Source: DASSUW01 sp963849695 (lineage in GTDB: Bacteria > Actinomycetota > Thermoleophilia > Solirubrobacterales > Solirubrobacteraceae). From it: a stretch of DNA of 64,000 bases. A model generated the notes under the pieces. It did no database searches and was not told the DNA's origin. It was given only the letters and a program-made list of their open reading frames with translations. Made by a program: the position numbers and the translations under genes. The stretch covers positions 67,055-131,054 of the forward strand of contig CAWKIT010000012.1 in the NCBI GenBank assembly GCA_963849695.1. Reading direction: 5' to 3'. Below, piece after piece: positions 10,572 through 21,236 of this stretch (positions within the stretch are counted from its first letter, which is position 1; each line of letters begins with the position of its first letter).

Positions 10572-11567
10572 ATCTTCACCGGCCTCCCCTCGGTCAGCGA
10601 CTGCCACGCCGCGAGCCCGATCACGAGCGGCGCACGTGCGTCGGGGCCGGAGACCGGCGTCGGCCCGCCCGTCTGCACAGCCTGCACGAACGCCTCCCAC
10701 TCGCGCACATAGCTGGGGATGTAGCGCTCGAGGAAGAAGTACGGGAGGGCGGCGCTGCTGGCGCCGTCCGCGGTACGCACGACGGCGGTGTGCGCGAGCG
10801 GGTTCTCGGACGTCGCGACGCCGCGCGACCCGAACACCTCGACGCGCTGGTCGTAGCCGTAGACGGCCTGGCGGCTGTTGTCGATCGCCGTCAGGCAGCC
10901 GGACTCGTGCACGAGCGTCACGACTGCGGTGTCGACGTCGCCGGCGTCCGCGAACGCCGGGTCGATCCGCACCGCGCCGCGCGCGAACACCTCGACGACC
11001 TCGCTGCCGGTCACGTAGCGCGCCATGTCGAAGTCGTGGATCGTCATGTCGAGGAAGATCCCGCCCGAGCCGCGCACGTACTCCATCGGCGGCGGCGCGG
11101 GGTCGCGGCTCGAGATCCGCACGAGCTGCGGGTCGCCGACGTCGCCGCGCATCACCGCCTCGTGGACGGCCTGGTGGGCGGGGTCGAACCGGCGGTTGAA
11201 CCCGATCTGGAAGGGCACGCCGGCCGCCTCGACCGCGCCCAGCGCGCGGTCGACCTCGGCCAGCTCGAGCGAGATCGGCTTCTCGCAGAAGATCGCCTTG
11301 CCGGCGCGGGCGGCGGCCACGATCAGGTCGGCGTGGGTCTCGGTGCTCGAGCAGATCGCCACGGCGTCGACGGCCGGGTCGGCGAGCAGCTCGTCGACGG
11401 CCGCGTATGCGTGCGCGCCGACGGCCTCCGCGGCGGCCGGGACGGCTGTCGTGGACGGCGGCGAGAGTCGCACCCGGGATCTGGCGGTTGAGCAGGTCGG
11501 CGTGCATGCGCCCGATCCGGCCGACGCCGATCACGCCGACGCCCACCGTCGCGGTCCCGACGGTCAC
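10568..11567 (-). CDS. iolG: Gfo/Idh/MocA dehydrogenase (inositol 2-dehydrogenase type), one frameshift
   Basis: NAD-dependent dehydrogenase, likely the first step, oxidising myo-inositol to scyllo-inosose. The N-terminal Rossmann motif GVIGVGRIGRMHADLL and the rest of the protein (EKPISLELAEVD with the family EKP motif, then FDMARYVTG) lie in different frames; one extra base around 11444-11446 accounts for it. Corrected length is about 332 aa, normal for IolG. Start is GTG at 11567 with AGGAGG 4-5 nt upstream and GTGA overlap with the preceding gene. IolG is the best guess between this and the neighbouring paralogue. Confidence 0.82.
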
Positions 11568-12753
11568 CGGACCTCCTCCCAGTGGCCGGAGCGGACCGAC
11601 TCCAGCAGCGCCGCCTGCACGCGCACGAACGCGAGCGCGTCCTCGAAGCCTGGGGAGTGCGGCCGGCGCGCGACCAGCGAGCGGCAGAACTCGTAGTCCT
11701 CGATCACCACGAGGTCCTCGAACCCGATCCCGTTCGCGCTGCCGGGGACGAAGTTGCCGTGGTACGGGAAGCGCTCGCCGCCGTACACGGTGCGGTAGCC
11801 GGTGTGCGGCTCGTCCTCGGCCAGGTAGACCTGCAGCTCGTTCATGCGCTCGAGGTTCCAGCTCAGCGCCCCGCGCGTGCCGTAGACCTCGAACGCCATC
11901 TGACTCTCGGGGCCGACGATCGTGCGGCTGGCCTCGAACGTGCCACGCACGCCGCTCGCGAACTCGCACAGCATCCCGGCGTAGTCCTCGTTGGTGACCG
12001 GGCCGCGCGGGTCGTCGGGGCTGCCGCGCCCGTAGTGCGTGCCGGCGGCCGTGACCGGGCGCTCGCGGATGAAGGTCTCTGTCGTGCCCACCACGCGCGC
12101 GATCGGCCCGAGCAGCATGTGCGCGAGGTCGACCGAGTGGCTGAGCAGGTCGGTCGACGCGCCGTGCCCGCCTTCGTCGAGCCGGTAGCGCCACGACAAC
12201 GGGTTCAGCGGGTCGCTGCCGTACATCGAGAAGAAGCGGCCGCGGTAGTTGGTGATCTCGCCCAGCCGGCCGTCGGCGATCAGCTGCCCGGCGTACTGCA
12301 CGAGCGGCGCCCAGCGGTAGTTGTAACCGACGCCCGTGATCACCTCCCGCGCCGCCTCGGCCGCGCGCTCGGTCTGCTCCGGCGTGCCGCCCACCGGCTT
12401 CTCGCAGAAGATGTCCTTGCCCGCCGCCGCGGCCGCCTCGATCAGCTCGAGGTGGAGCATGTTCGGGGCAGTGATGTAGACGACGTCGACTTCCTCGTGC
12501 TCGACCACGCGCCGCCAGTCGGCCGCCGCCTCGGCGTAGCCGAAGGCCTCGACCGCCTCGCCCTGCCGCGCCGGCACGTTGTCTGCGCAGATCACGAGCT
12601 CGGTCTCGAATTCGCGGTCGGCGAACAGGGTCGGGATCCGCAGCAGCGAGCGGCTGTGGGCCTGGCCGAGCCAGCCGAAGCCGATCAGGCCGACGCCGAT
12701 CCGGGCGCGCTGCCCGCCGCCGATCTCCTCGGCGGCGGGCGACAGCTGTGCCA

Positions 12754-12754
<1 letters not shown>
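11564..12754 (-). CDS. Gfo/Idh/MocA family oxidoreductase
   Basis: A 396-aa NAD(P)-dependent oxidoreductase. It shows the Rossmann motif GLIGFGWLGQAHS, the EKPVGG motif containing the conserved catalytic-domain Lys, and the DLLSHSVDLAHMLLG segment of the second domain with the active-site His. Members of this size in inositol operons often act on scyllo-inositol or inosose derivatives, so it may widen the range of inositol isomers used. The start at 12754 overlaps the transporter ATPase stop (TGATG). Confidence 0.9.
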
Positions 12755-13541
<787 letters not shown>

Positions 13542-13545
<4 letters not shown>

Positions 13546-14603
13546 GAGCGCGCCCCCTCCGCGCGCCGGCGGACGTAGGTGTTGACCAGCACCGCGGCGA
13601 ACAGGATCACGCCGAGGAACAGGAATCGCCAGTCCGTGTTCCAGCCGCTGAACTGGATCCCGATGAACGTCATGCCGATGATCAGCGCGCCCATCGCCGC
13701 CCCGATCGCCGAGCCGAAGCCGCCGGTCAGGAGGCACCCGCCCGCGACCGCGGCGATGATGTAGTTGAACTCCTCGCCGATGCCCTGGCCGGCCTGCACG
13801 GACCCCAGCCGGAGGGCGATCATGATGCCCACCAGCGCGGCGCACATCGAGGTCAGCATGAACAGCCCGACCTTCACGCGGTTGACCGGGACGCCGACGT
13901 TGCGGGCGGCGATCTTGTCGCCGCCCACGCCGAAGATCCAGTTACCGACGCGAGTGCGGCTCAGCACCCACGTCGCCAGCGCGGTGATCACGATCCACCA
14001 CACCACGCTGATGCGGAAGTTGTGCGGGGCCCAGAAGTCGCTCGCGAAGATCCGCTGAGCGCTCTCGAACCCGGCGGCATCTCGCAGCCCGCCGACCCGC
14101 ACCGTGCCGGTGATCGCCTTCGTCACGCCGAGGTTGACGCCCTGGAGGACGAAGAAGGTGGCCAAGGTCACGATGAAGCTCGGCAGGCCGGTCCGGACGA
14201 CCACGGTGCCGTTCAGGAAGCCGACGGCGGCGGCGAACACGAACGTCAGCGGGATCGCGAGCCAGATGCTCATCCCCACCTCGGTGGCGAGGATGCCCAT
14301 CAGCAGGCCGCACGAGCCGGTCATGACGCCGGCCGAGAGGTCGAACTCGCCGCCGATCATCAGCAGCGCGACCGCGACGGCCATGATGCCCAGCGTCGAG
14401 GCCACGTCGGTCCAGCGGGCGATGCCGCTGAGCGTCAGGAACTGCTCCGCCGTGACGGCGAAGAAGATCAGCACCACGCCGGCTCCGATCATCGCGCCCA
14501 GCTCCGGGCGCTGGAGCAGCTTGGTGAGGAACGAGACCTTCGCCAGCCGCTCGTCGACCGCTGTGGGCGGAGGCTCCGACGTCGGCTGGAGGGCGGTGCT
14601 CAT
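13542..14603 (-). CDS. ABC transporter permease (BPD_transp_2 family)
   Basis: A 353-aa integral membrane protein with about 8-10 hydrophobic segments from residue 37 on, of the ribose/xylose/inositol permease family. The EFDLSAG motif and the later GGFGSAIGAAMGALIIG stretch are typical of this family. It would form the homodimeric channel for the adjacent lipoprotein and ATPase. ATGA overlaps on both sides show tight translational coupling in the operon. Confidence 0.93.
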
Positions 14604-15583
14604 CGCGTGCCGGCCTCCGTCAGCTTCTGGATCTCGGCGGCGTTCTCCTTGGTCACGAAGCCCGGCCCCGTGAGGACCGGCAGCCCGCCGCCGACCGTGT
14701 TGAGGTTGGTCTTGTTGAGCGTGAGGAAGACGACCGGCAGGTAGCCCTGGAGGTACTGCTGCTGGTCGACGGCGAACGCGATCTCGTCGTCCTGGATCGC
14801 CTGGATCACGTCGCCGGACAGGTCGAAGGTGCCGACCGTCGCCTCCGAGCCGGCGCCCGCCACCGCATCCCGCGCGGCGACCGCGATGTCCGGGTTGAGC
14901 GACAGCACGCCGTCGATCGACGTATCGGACTCGAGCTTGGACTGGATCTCGGTCAGCGTCGTCGAGATGTCGCTGACGCCGGCCACCTGCAGGTTCTCGA
15001 CCTCGCCGCCGAAGCCCTTCTTGGCGCCATCGCAGCGCTGGTTGAGGCCGACGTTGCCCTGCTCGTGGATGATGCAGATGATCTTGGTGGCGCCGGCCTC
15101 CTTGAGCTTGGCGCCGGCGCCCTCGCCGGCGATCGTCTCGGTCTGGCCGACGTGCGTGATCGCACCCAGGTCGGCCGACTCCTCGGCGCCGGAGTTGAGC
15201 GTGATGACGGGGATGCCGGCGTCGATCGCAGTCTTGACCGAGTCCTGGATGGCCTCGGGGTCGGGGGCCGACACCGCGATGCCGTCGACCTCCTCGGTGA
15301 CGGCCGCTTCGATCAACTGCGCCTGCTCCTGGGGATCGTTGGCGGACTCCGAGTACTTGACCGTCACCCCGAGGTCCTTCCCGGCCTGCTCCGCGCCCTT
15401 CTTGGCCACCGCCCAGAACGAGTCGCCTTCCCCGTGCGTGATGACCGCGATCGTGACGTCCTTCTCCTGGGTCAGATCGACGTTGTCGCTTCCGCCGCCC
15501 TCGTCATCGTCACCACCGCCGCAGCCGGCGAACACGAGCACGCCGCCGATCAGGACCAGGAACACCAACGCAAATCGCCTCAT
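14600..15583 (-). CDS. ABC transporter substrate-binding lipoprotein (sugar/inositol)
   Basis: A 327-aa periplasmic-binding-protein-like lipoprotein. The signal peptide ends in a lipobox (VFAGC, Cys21) followed by a Gly/Asp/Glu-rich linker, so it should be lipid-anchored outside the membrane. The body matches the Peripla_BP_4 ribose-binding type (TIAVITHGEGDSFWAVAKKG; DGIAVSAPDPEAI). Its place ahead of the permease and ATPase and inside the iol operon suggests an inositol ligand. ATGA overlaps the iolE-like stop. Confidence 0.93.
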   Translation of the reverse strand: MRRFALVFLVLIGGVLVFAGCGGGDDDEGGGSDNVDLTQEKDVTIAVITHGEGDSFWAVAKKGAEQAGKDLGVTVKYSESANDPQEQAQLIEAAVTEEVDGIAVSAPDPEAIQDSVKTAIDAGIPVITLNSGAEESADLGAITHVGQTETIAGEGAGAKLKEAGATKIICIIHEQGNVGLNQRCDGAKKGFGGEVENLQVAGVSDISTTLTEIQSKLESDTSIDGVLSLNPDIAVAARDAVAGAGSEATVGTFDLSGDVIQAIQDDEIAFAVDQQQYLQGYLPVVFLTLNKTNLNTVGGGLPVLTGPGFVTKENAAEIQKLTEAGTR

Positions 15584-16479
15584 GACTCAGCAACCCTCTC
15601 TCTCCGCGGGGGAGCCAGCGAGTGCAGGTACTCGATGCTCGTCCGAACATCGGTGACCGGACCGCTTCCCACCGGCGGCTCCTCCCCGGTGATGGCGGTG
15701 TCCTGCTCGAGCACGAGCCAGCGCTCGTACCCGGACGTGTGCAGCAAGTCCACGACTTCGTCGATGCGGGCGTCGCCCCTTCCGAGTGGGCGGAACAGCC
15801 CGGCCTGCGTCGCCTCGACGAGTGACAGCTCGTTGCCGCGCAGCCGGGCGGCGATCGCGGCGTCCACGTCCTTGAGGTGAGCGTGCACGATGCGGTCGCC
15901 GTGGCGGCGGACGAAGTCCGCGGGATCGAAGCCGCCGATGACCAGGTGGCCGGTGTCGAGGCACCAGCCGGCGTCCGTAACGGCCAGCGCGCGCTCGATG
16001 TCGGCGGCGGTCTCGATCTGGGTGCCGGCGTGAGGATGCAGCGCGAGCGTCAGCCCGTGCTCTTCGCTGATCCCCTGGATTTCCTCGAGGTTGGCGGCGA
16101 GCCGGTTCCAGGCGTCGTCGTCGAGCGGTCGCGGCGGGGACCAGTCGTCGTCGGCCACGACGGCGGCGACGAACAGCTCCGCCCCGGCTTGGGCGAGGAC
16201 GGCGGCGCTGCGCTCGGCGGCGGCTCTCGTGGGGGCGAGGTCGCGCTCGTGCAGCACGAGCGGGACGAACCCGCCGACCAGTCGCAGGCCGTCACGGTCG
16301 AGCCGCTCGCGGATCGCCTGCGGCTCGTAGGGCAGATAGCCGATCGGGCCGAGCTCCGTGGCACGTAGCCCGAGCTCCGCCATCTCGGCGAACACCCGCT
16401 CGGGCGGCAGCATCCGGCCCCAGCCGGGCACCTCGCACACGCCCCATGAGATCGGAGCGCCCGCGAGGCGGTCGTCCAT
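15580..16479 (-). CDS. iolE: Inosose dehydratase-like sugar isomerase (IolE family)
   Basis: A 299-aa TIM-barrel protein of the AP-endonuclease-2/xylose-isomerase-like family, probably 2-keto-myo-inositol dehydratase. The opening APISWGVCEVPGWG and RATELGPIGYLP are typical of IolE. Likely metal ligands appear in LALHPHAGT, CLDTGHL and IVHAHLKDVD. The ATG at 16479 is preferred because GGAACGAG lies 6 nt upstream; the ATG at 16497 has no ribosome-binding site and abuts the operator. It is the first gene of the operon, just downstream of the LacI operator. Confidence 0.85.
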   Translation of the reverse strand: MDDRLAGAPISWGVCEVPGWGRMLPPERVFAEMAELGLRATELGPIGYLPYEPQAIRERLDRDGLRLVGGFVPLVLHERDLAPTRAAAERSAAVLAQAGAELFVAAVVADDDWSPPRPLDDDAWNRLAANLEEIQGISEEHGLTLALHPHAGTQIETAADIERALAVTDAGWCLDTGHLVIGGFDPADFVRRHGDRIVHAHLKDVDAAIAARLRGNELSLVEATQAGLFRPLGRGDARIDEVVDLLHTSGYERWLVLEQDTAITGEEPPVGSGPVTDVRTSIEYLHSLAPPRRERVAES

Positions 16480-16501
16480 GTCGGTCTCGTTCCACATGGG
16501 A

Positions 16502-16515
16502 TTGGAGCGCTCTAA
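16502..16515. promoter_or_regulatory. LacI-family operator O1 (iol operon side)
   Basis: TTGGAGCGCTCTAA, a 14-bp palindrome with one mismatched pair, 23 bp upstream of the iolE-like start. It is nearly identical to the perfect copy 95 bp away next to the lacI gene. The central GCGC-type dyad fits LacI-family operators. Binding here would block the inositol operon promoter. Confidence 0.82.
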
Positions 16516-16609
16516 TCGACGCGACGAAGAAGTGCCCGCCTCGGCGGCCGGTCGCGCCTTCTCTCTCCTCGCCCGACCGACTCCCGGAGCGCTTGCATGG
16601 CAGGTACGA

Positions 16610-16623
16610 TTAGAGCGCTCTAA
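16610..16623. promoter_or_regulatory. LacI-family operator O2 (repressor side)
   Basis: TTAGAGCGCTCTAA, a perfect 14-bp palindrome ending 16 bp before the LacI-family regulator start. Paired with O1, it suggests autoregulation and possibly looping between the two divergent promoters (centre-to-centre distance 108 bp). Confidence 0.87.
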
Positions 16624-16639
16624 CGAGAGTCTTCATCAG

Positions 16640-17662
16640 ATGGCCCGAGATGTCAACCCCACCGCGGCGGCGCACCCCACGATGGAGGACGTCGCGCGCG
16701 CTGCGGGTGTCTCGCGTGCGCTGGTCTCGCTCGTGATGCGCGAGAGCCCGAAGGTCAGCGACGACCGGCGCGCGCGGGTGCTGGAGGCGGCGGAGCAGCT
16801 CGGCTATCGCCCGAACGCCAACGCGCGCAGCCTCGCCAGCCGCCGCACGCGCACGGTCGGCGTGCTCCTCAACGACCTCCACAACCCGTTCTTCGCCGAG
16901 ATCGCGGACGGGATCGAGGACGTCGCCTCACGGCTCGGCTACCGGCTGCTGCTGAGCACCGGCAGCCGCCGGCCCGAGCGCGAGCGGGCGATGCTCGAGG
17001 CGCTGCTCGAGTACCGGACCGACGGACTGATCATGGTCAGCCCCCGGATGGAGACGCGCGACATCGTCGCCGCCACCCACTCAGCCGCCGTCGTCGTCAC
17101 CGGCCGGGTCCTGCGCAGCCCGGCGGTCGACTGCGTCGAGACCGACGAGGCGCTCGGCGCGCGGCTGGCCGTCCAGCACCTCGTCGAGCTCGGCCACGAG
17201 CACATCGTCCACATCGACGGCGGCCGCGGCGCCGGCGCGGCGCCCCGCCGGGCGGGGTACCTGCGGGCGATGCGCGAGGTCGGGCTCGGCTCGCGCGCCG
17301 CGGTGATCCCGGGCGAGTTCACCGACACGGCCGGGGTGCGTGCCGCCGAGCGGCTGCTCGCGTCGGGCGACCTGCCGACCGCGATCTTCGCCGCCAACGA
17401 CCTCATGGGCGCAGGCGTGCTCGACCGGCTGGAGGACGACGGCGTGCGCGTGCCGCAGGACGTCTCGATCATCGGCTTCGACAACACGTTCCTCGCCGCC
17501 CTGCACCACATCTCACTCACGACCATCAACCAGCCCAGGCGCGAGATGGGCCGGCTCGCGCTCGAGCTGCTGCTCGAGCGGCTCGACGGCCGCACGGCGC
17601 CCGTGCGGCGGCTGACCGAGCCGTCGCTCGTCGTCCGCACCACGACCGGGCCGCCCCGATGA
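16640..17662 (+). CDS. LacI-family transcriptional repressor of the inositol operon
   Basis: A 340-aa regulator. The LacI helix-turn-helix spans about 14-62 (TMEDVARAAGVSRALVSLVM, then the hinge helix NARSLASRR), followed by a periplasmic-binding-like effector domain (TVGVLLNDLHNPFFAEIADG to the end). It is divergent from the inositol operon and both operators lie in the shared spacer, so an inositol-derived inducer is likely. The start at 16640 keeps a short N-terminal arm; an internal ATG at 16682 is possible. Its stop overlaps the start of a serine protease gene. Confidence 0.93.
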   Translation: MARDVNPTAAAHPTMEDVARAAGVSRALVSLVMRESPKVSDDRRARVLEAAEQLGYRPNANARSLASRRTRTVGVLLNDLHNPFFAEIADGIEDVASRLGYRLLLSTGSRRPERERAMLEALLEYRTDGLIMVSPRMETRDIVAATHSAAVVVTGRVLRSPAVDCVETDEALGARLAVQHLVELGHEHIVHIDGGRGAGAAPRRAGYLRAMREVGLGSRAAVIPGEFTDTAGVRAAERLLASGDLPTAIFAANDLMGAGVLDRLEDDGVRVPQDVSIIGFDNTFLAALHHISLTTINQPRREMGRLALELLLERLDGRTAPVRRLTEPSLVVRTTTGPPR

Positions 17663-18198
17663 AGCTCGCCGCGTTCGCCGCCGCTGCGCTGCTCGCGCCG
17701 ACCGTCGCCGCCGCGCCGCCGCGCGCGCCGGACGTGGTCGACGTGCGGGTCGCCCACGACCGGGCGCACGGGTTCGTGGCCGGCGACGGGCTCGTGGTGA
17801 CGGTCGCGCACGTGCTCGATGACGCCGGCGCCCCAGTTCTCGTGGACGGCCGCCGCGCCGCCGTCGTCCGGCTCGACCGCGGGAGCGACCTCGCACTGCT
17901 GCGCGTTCCCGGCGCCGAGGGCGAGGCGCCGCGGCTCGGCGGCGGCGGCGGCGGCGCTAGCCTGCTCGGCCGGACCGCGACCATCGTCCGACACGTCAAC
18001 GCGAGCGTCGACGGCGGGCCGCGCCGGCCGGCGCTCGTGCTTCGCGCGCGCGTCACCGCCGGCGACTCCGGCGCCCCCGTCCTCACGGACTCCGGCCGCG
18101 TCGCCGGGGTCCTCTTCGCGCGCTCGCGCACCCGCGCGAGCACCGCCTACGCGGTCGACGCCACCGCCGTCGCCGAGCTGCTTCACTCGTCGCCGTAG
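17659..18198 (+). CDS. Secreted trypsin-like serine protease (small)
   Basis: A 179-aa chymotrypsin-fold protease with an N-terminal signal peptide (about 1-19, ending AAA). The triad is visible: His51 in TVAHVLDD, Asp77 in RGSDLALL, and Ser137 in TAGDSGAPV. It has no PDZ domain and is shorter than DegP/HtrA proteins. ATGA overlap couples it to the LacI-family repressor, an unusual partnership. The substrate is unknown. Confidence 0.82.
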   Translation: MKLAAFAAAALLAPTVAAAPPRAPDVVDVRVAHDRAHGFVAGDGLVVTVAHVLDDAGAPVLVDGRRAAVVRLDRGSDLALLRVPGAEGEAPRLGGGGGGASLLGRTATIVRHVNASVDGGPRRPALVLRARVTAGDSGAPVLTDSGRVAGVLFARSRTRASTAYAVDATAVAELLHSSP

Positions 18199-18285
18199 CT
18201 CTTCGTCACCACCGAGGCGGCCCAACCGGCGCCGCCGGGCTGATCCGGTCGGACGGTACCCGGCCGCTAGACTAAAACCGACCCC

Positions 18286-18606
18286 GTGAGTCGGACTTTG
18301 GTGGACATCTGCCCTGTCGACGACCTTCCTCCGGGCGCCAAGCGCGTCGTCACCTGGGAGGACCTGGAGATCGGCATCGTGAACTGCGGCGGCGAGATCC
18401 TCGCCGTCGAGGACCGCTGCTCGCACGACGACGGGGATCTGATGGAGGGCGACGTCGACGAGGACACCTGTACCGTGGAGTGCCCGCGGCACGGCTCGGT
18501 GTTCGACCTGCGGACCGGAAAGCCCCTGAACCTGCCTGCCTACGTCCCGATCGACACGTTCCCGGTGGCGGTCGAGGACGGCGTGATCAAAGTGGAGGTC
18601 GACTGA
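18286..18606 (+). CDS. Rieske-type [2Fe-2S] ferredoxin preceding sufB
   Basis: A 106-aa Rieske protein with cluster ligands Cys45-x-His47 (CSHDDGD) and Cys66-x-x-His69 (CPRHG), typical of Rieske ferredoxins of non-haem oxygenase systems and of Suf loci. GTG at 18286 is used; an in-frame GTG at 18301 is also possible. A -10-like TAGACT lies at 18268-18273. Only 3 bp separate it from sufB, so it probably serves Fe-S assembly as an electron carrier or a cluster donor/acceptor. Confidence 0.9.
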   Translation: MSRTLVDICPVDDLPPGAKRVVTWEDLEIGIVNCGGEILAVEDRCSHDDGDLMEGDVDEDTCTVECPRHGSVFDLRTGKPLNLPAYVPIDTFPVAVEDGVIKVEVD

Positions 18607-18609
18607 CGC

Positions 18610-20047
18610 ATGGCTACCCCTGAGGTGATCGCCGAGCAGCAGGCGCTGGTCGGCATCAACGCCGACTACACGGAGAAGTTCGGGTTCCACGACCCGGAGA
18701 GCGACTACGCCTTCAAGGCGCCCAAGGGCCTCTCCCGCGAGCTCGTCGAGCAGATCTCCGAGTTCAAGAACGAGCCGGCAGTGGATGCGCGAGTTCCGCC
18801 TGAAGGCGCTCGAGCACTTCCTCAGCCGCCCGCAGCCCACCTGGGGCTCGCCGATGCTGGCCGACGTCGACTACGACAACATCCACTACTTCGTCCGCGC
18901 GTCCGAGAAGTCGTCGAAGACGTGGGACGACGTCCCGGAGGACATCAAGCGGACGTTCGACCGACTCGGCATCCCCGAGGCCGAGCGCAAGTTCCTCTCG
19001 GGTGTCGGCGCGCAGTACGAGTCCGAGGTCGTCTACCACCAGGTCCGCGAGGACCTCGAGAAGCAGGGCATCGTGTTCATGGACATGGACTCCGGCCTGC
19101 GCGAGCACGAGGACCTCGTGCGCGAGCACTTCGCGACGATCATCCCGCCCAACGACAACAAGCTGGCCGCACTCAACAGCGCCGTCTGGTCGGGCGGCTC
19201 GTTCGTCTACGTGCCGCCGGGCGTGCACGTCGAGATGCCGCTGCAGGCCTACTTCCGCATCAACACCGAGAACATGGGCCAGTTCGAGCGAACGCTGATC
19301 ATCGCCGACGAGGGCTCGTACGTGCACTACGTCGAGGGCTGCACCGCACCGGTGTGGACGACCGACTCGCTGCACTCGGCGGTGGTCGAGCTGATCGCCA
19401 AGCCGGGCGCGCGGATCCGCTACACAACCGTGCAGAACTGGTCGCAGAACGTCTACAACCTGGTCACCAAGCGCGCGATCGCGGAGACCGACGCGACGGT
19501 CGAGTGGGTCGACTGCAACCTCGGGTCGAAGCTGACCATGAAGTACCCGAGCGTCTACCTGATGGGCGAGCGCGCCCACGGCGAGGTGCTCTCGATCGCC
19601 TTCGCCGGCAAGGGCCAGCACCAGGACGCCGGCGCCAAGATCTACCACGTGGCGCCGAACACGACCTCGAACATCTTCGCCAAGTCGATCTCCAAGGACG
19701 GCGGGCGCGGCTCCTACCGCGGCCTGCTCGAGGTCGCGAAGGGCGCCCACGGCTCGCGCTCGAAGGTGGTCTGCGACGCGCTGCTGCTCGACGAGCACTC
19801 GCGCTCGGACACCTACCCGACGATCCGGATCGGCGAGGACGACGTCGACGTCGGCCACGAGGCCAGCGTCTCCAAGATCGGCGAGGAGCAGCTCTTCTAC
19901 CTGATGGCGCACGGCATCCCGGAGGACGAGGCCGGCAAGCTGATCGTCAACGGCTTCATCGAGCCGATCGTCAAGGAGCTGCCGATGGAGTACGCGGTCG
20001 AGATGAACCGCCTGATCGAGCTCCAGATGGAGGGCTCCATTGGCTGA
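18610..20047 (+). CDS. sufB: Fe-S cluster assembly scaffold SufB, one frameshift
   Basis: Core subunit of the SufBCD scaffold on which Fe-S clusters are built. The N terminus (KFGFHDPESDYAFKAPKGLS) and the remaining 420 residues (WMREFRLKALEHF onward, including NYGS-region equivalents and EGCTAP) are in different frames; one extra base at about 18778-18781 explains it. Corrected length is 478 aa, the usual size. The Cys of EGCTAP is a conserved SufB cysteine implicated in sulfur handling. GGAGG lies about 11 nt before the ATG. Confidence 0.93.
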
Positions 20048-21231
20048 GGCGACGGCGCTCGAGCTGCCGACCTTCAAGGGCCGCCCCGGCTGGGAGTTCA
20101 CCGACCTCAGCAAACTCGACCTCAGCGCGTTCGCGCCGGTCGACGGCGGCGACCTGGACGCGGTGCCCGAGGGCCTGTTCGAGCTGGAGGACGCGACGCG
20201 GCTCAACCAGGTCGACGGCGCGGTCGGCGAGGGCACGGCGGTCGAGGACGGCCCGGTCGTGCTCCCGCTGTCGGTCGCGCGCGAGCGGCACCCGGAGCTG
20301 GTCGAGCCCCACCTGGGCCGCGTGGTCGCCGCCGACGACGTCTTCACGCGCTGGAACGAGGACACATGGGAGGGCGGCGCGTTCGTCTGGGTGCCGCGCG
20401 GCGTGCGCGTCGATGCCCCGATCCTGCTCACCGCCGTGAGCGCCGCCGCCGGCACCGCGCTGCAGCGGCGCGTGCTGGTCGTGCTCGACGAGGGCGCCGA
20501 GGCCGAGGTGTGGGAGCAGTACCTGTCCGGGTCCGCCGAGTCCGAGACGCTGCTCAACACCGTGGTCGAGCTCGTGGTCGGGCCAGAACGCCCGCCTGCG
20601 GTACGTCTGCGGCCAGGACCTGAACGAGAAGTCGTGGATCTTCGGCGCCCAGCGCGCCGAGGTCGCGCGCGACGGCTCCCTGGATTGGGTCGTCGTCGGG
20701 TTCGGAGGCGGCAACGGCCGCGTCCGCACAGAGACGCTGCTGGCCGGCGAGGGCGCGCACGGCAAGGTCACCGGCGCCTACGCGCCGCACGGCCGCCAGC
20801 ACGTCGACTTCGACACCACGCAGGAGCACGGCGCGCCGAACACGACTTCGGACCTCGCGTTCCGCGGCATCATCGCCGACCGCTCGCACGCGGTCTGGCG
20901 CGGCGTGATCAAGGTCGACCCGGGCGCCCAGCAGACCGACGCCTTCCAGGAGTGCCGCAACCTGCTCCTGTCCAAGCGCGCGCACGCGGACGCGATCCCG
21001 GGCCTCGAGATCCTCGCCAACGACGTGCGCTGCACGCACGCGGCGGCGATCGCGCAGATCGACAAGGAGCAGCTGTTCTACCTGCGCTCCCGCGGTCTCG
21101 GCGCGCCGGTCGCCACGCGGCTGGTGATCGAGGGCTTCATGCAGGAGCTCGTCGAGCGGTTCGAGGAGGGCCCGATCCGCAAGGCGATGGCGGGCGCGCT
21201 CGAGCGGCGGCTCTCGCTGATCCTGGACTAG
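20040..21231 (+). CDS. sufD: Fe-S cluster assembly protein SufD, one frameshift
   Basis: Partner of SufB in the scaffold complex. It starts at TTG 20040, overlapping the sufB stop, with GGAGGG 5 nt upstream. The frame breaks in the GGG run at 20580-20582: deleting one G restores VVGQNARLRYVCGQDLNEKS and continues through TTQEHGAPNT to the C terminus. Corrected length is 396 aa, normal for SufD. The ATPase sufC and the desulfurase sufS are not in the window. Confidence 0.92.
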
Positions 21232-21236
21232 CAGCC

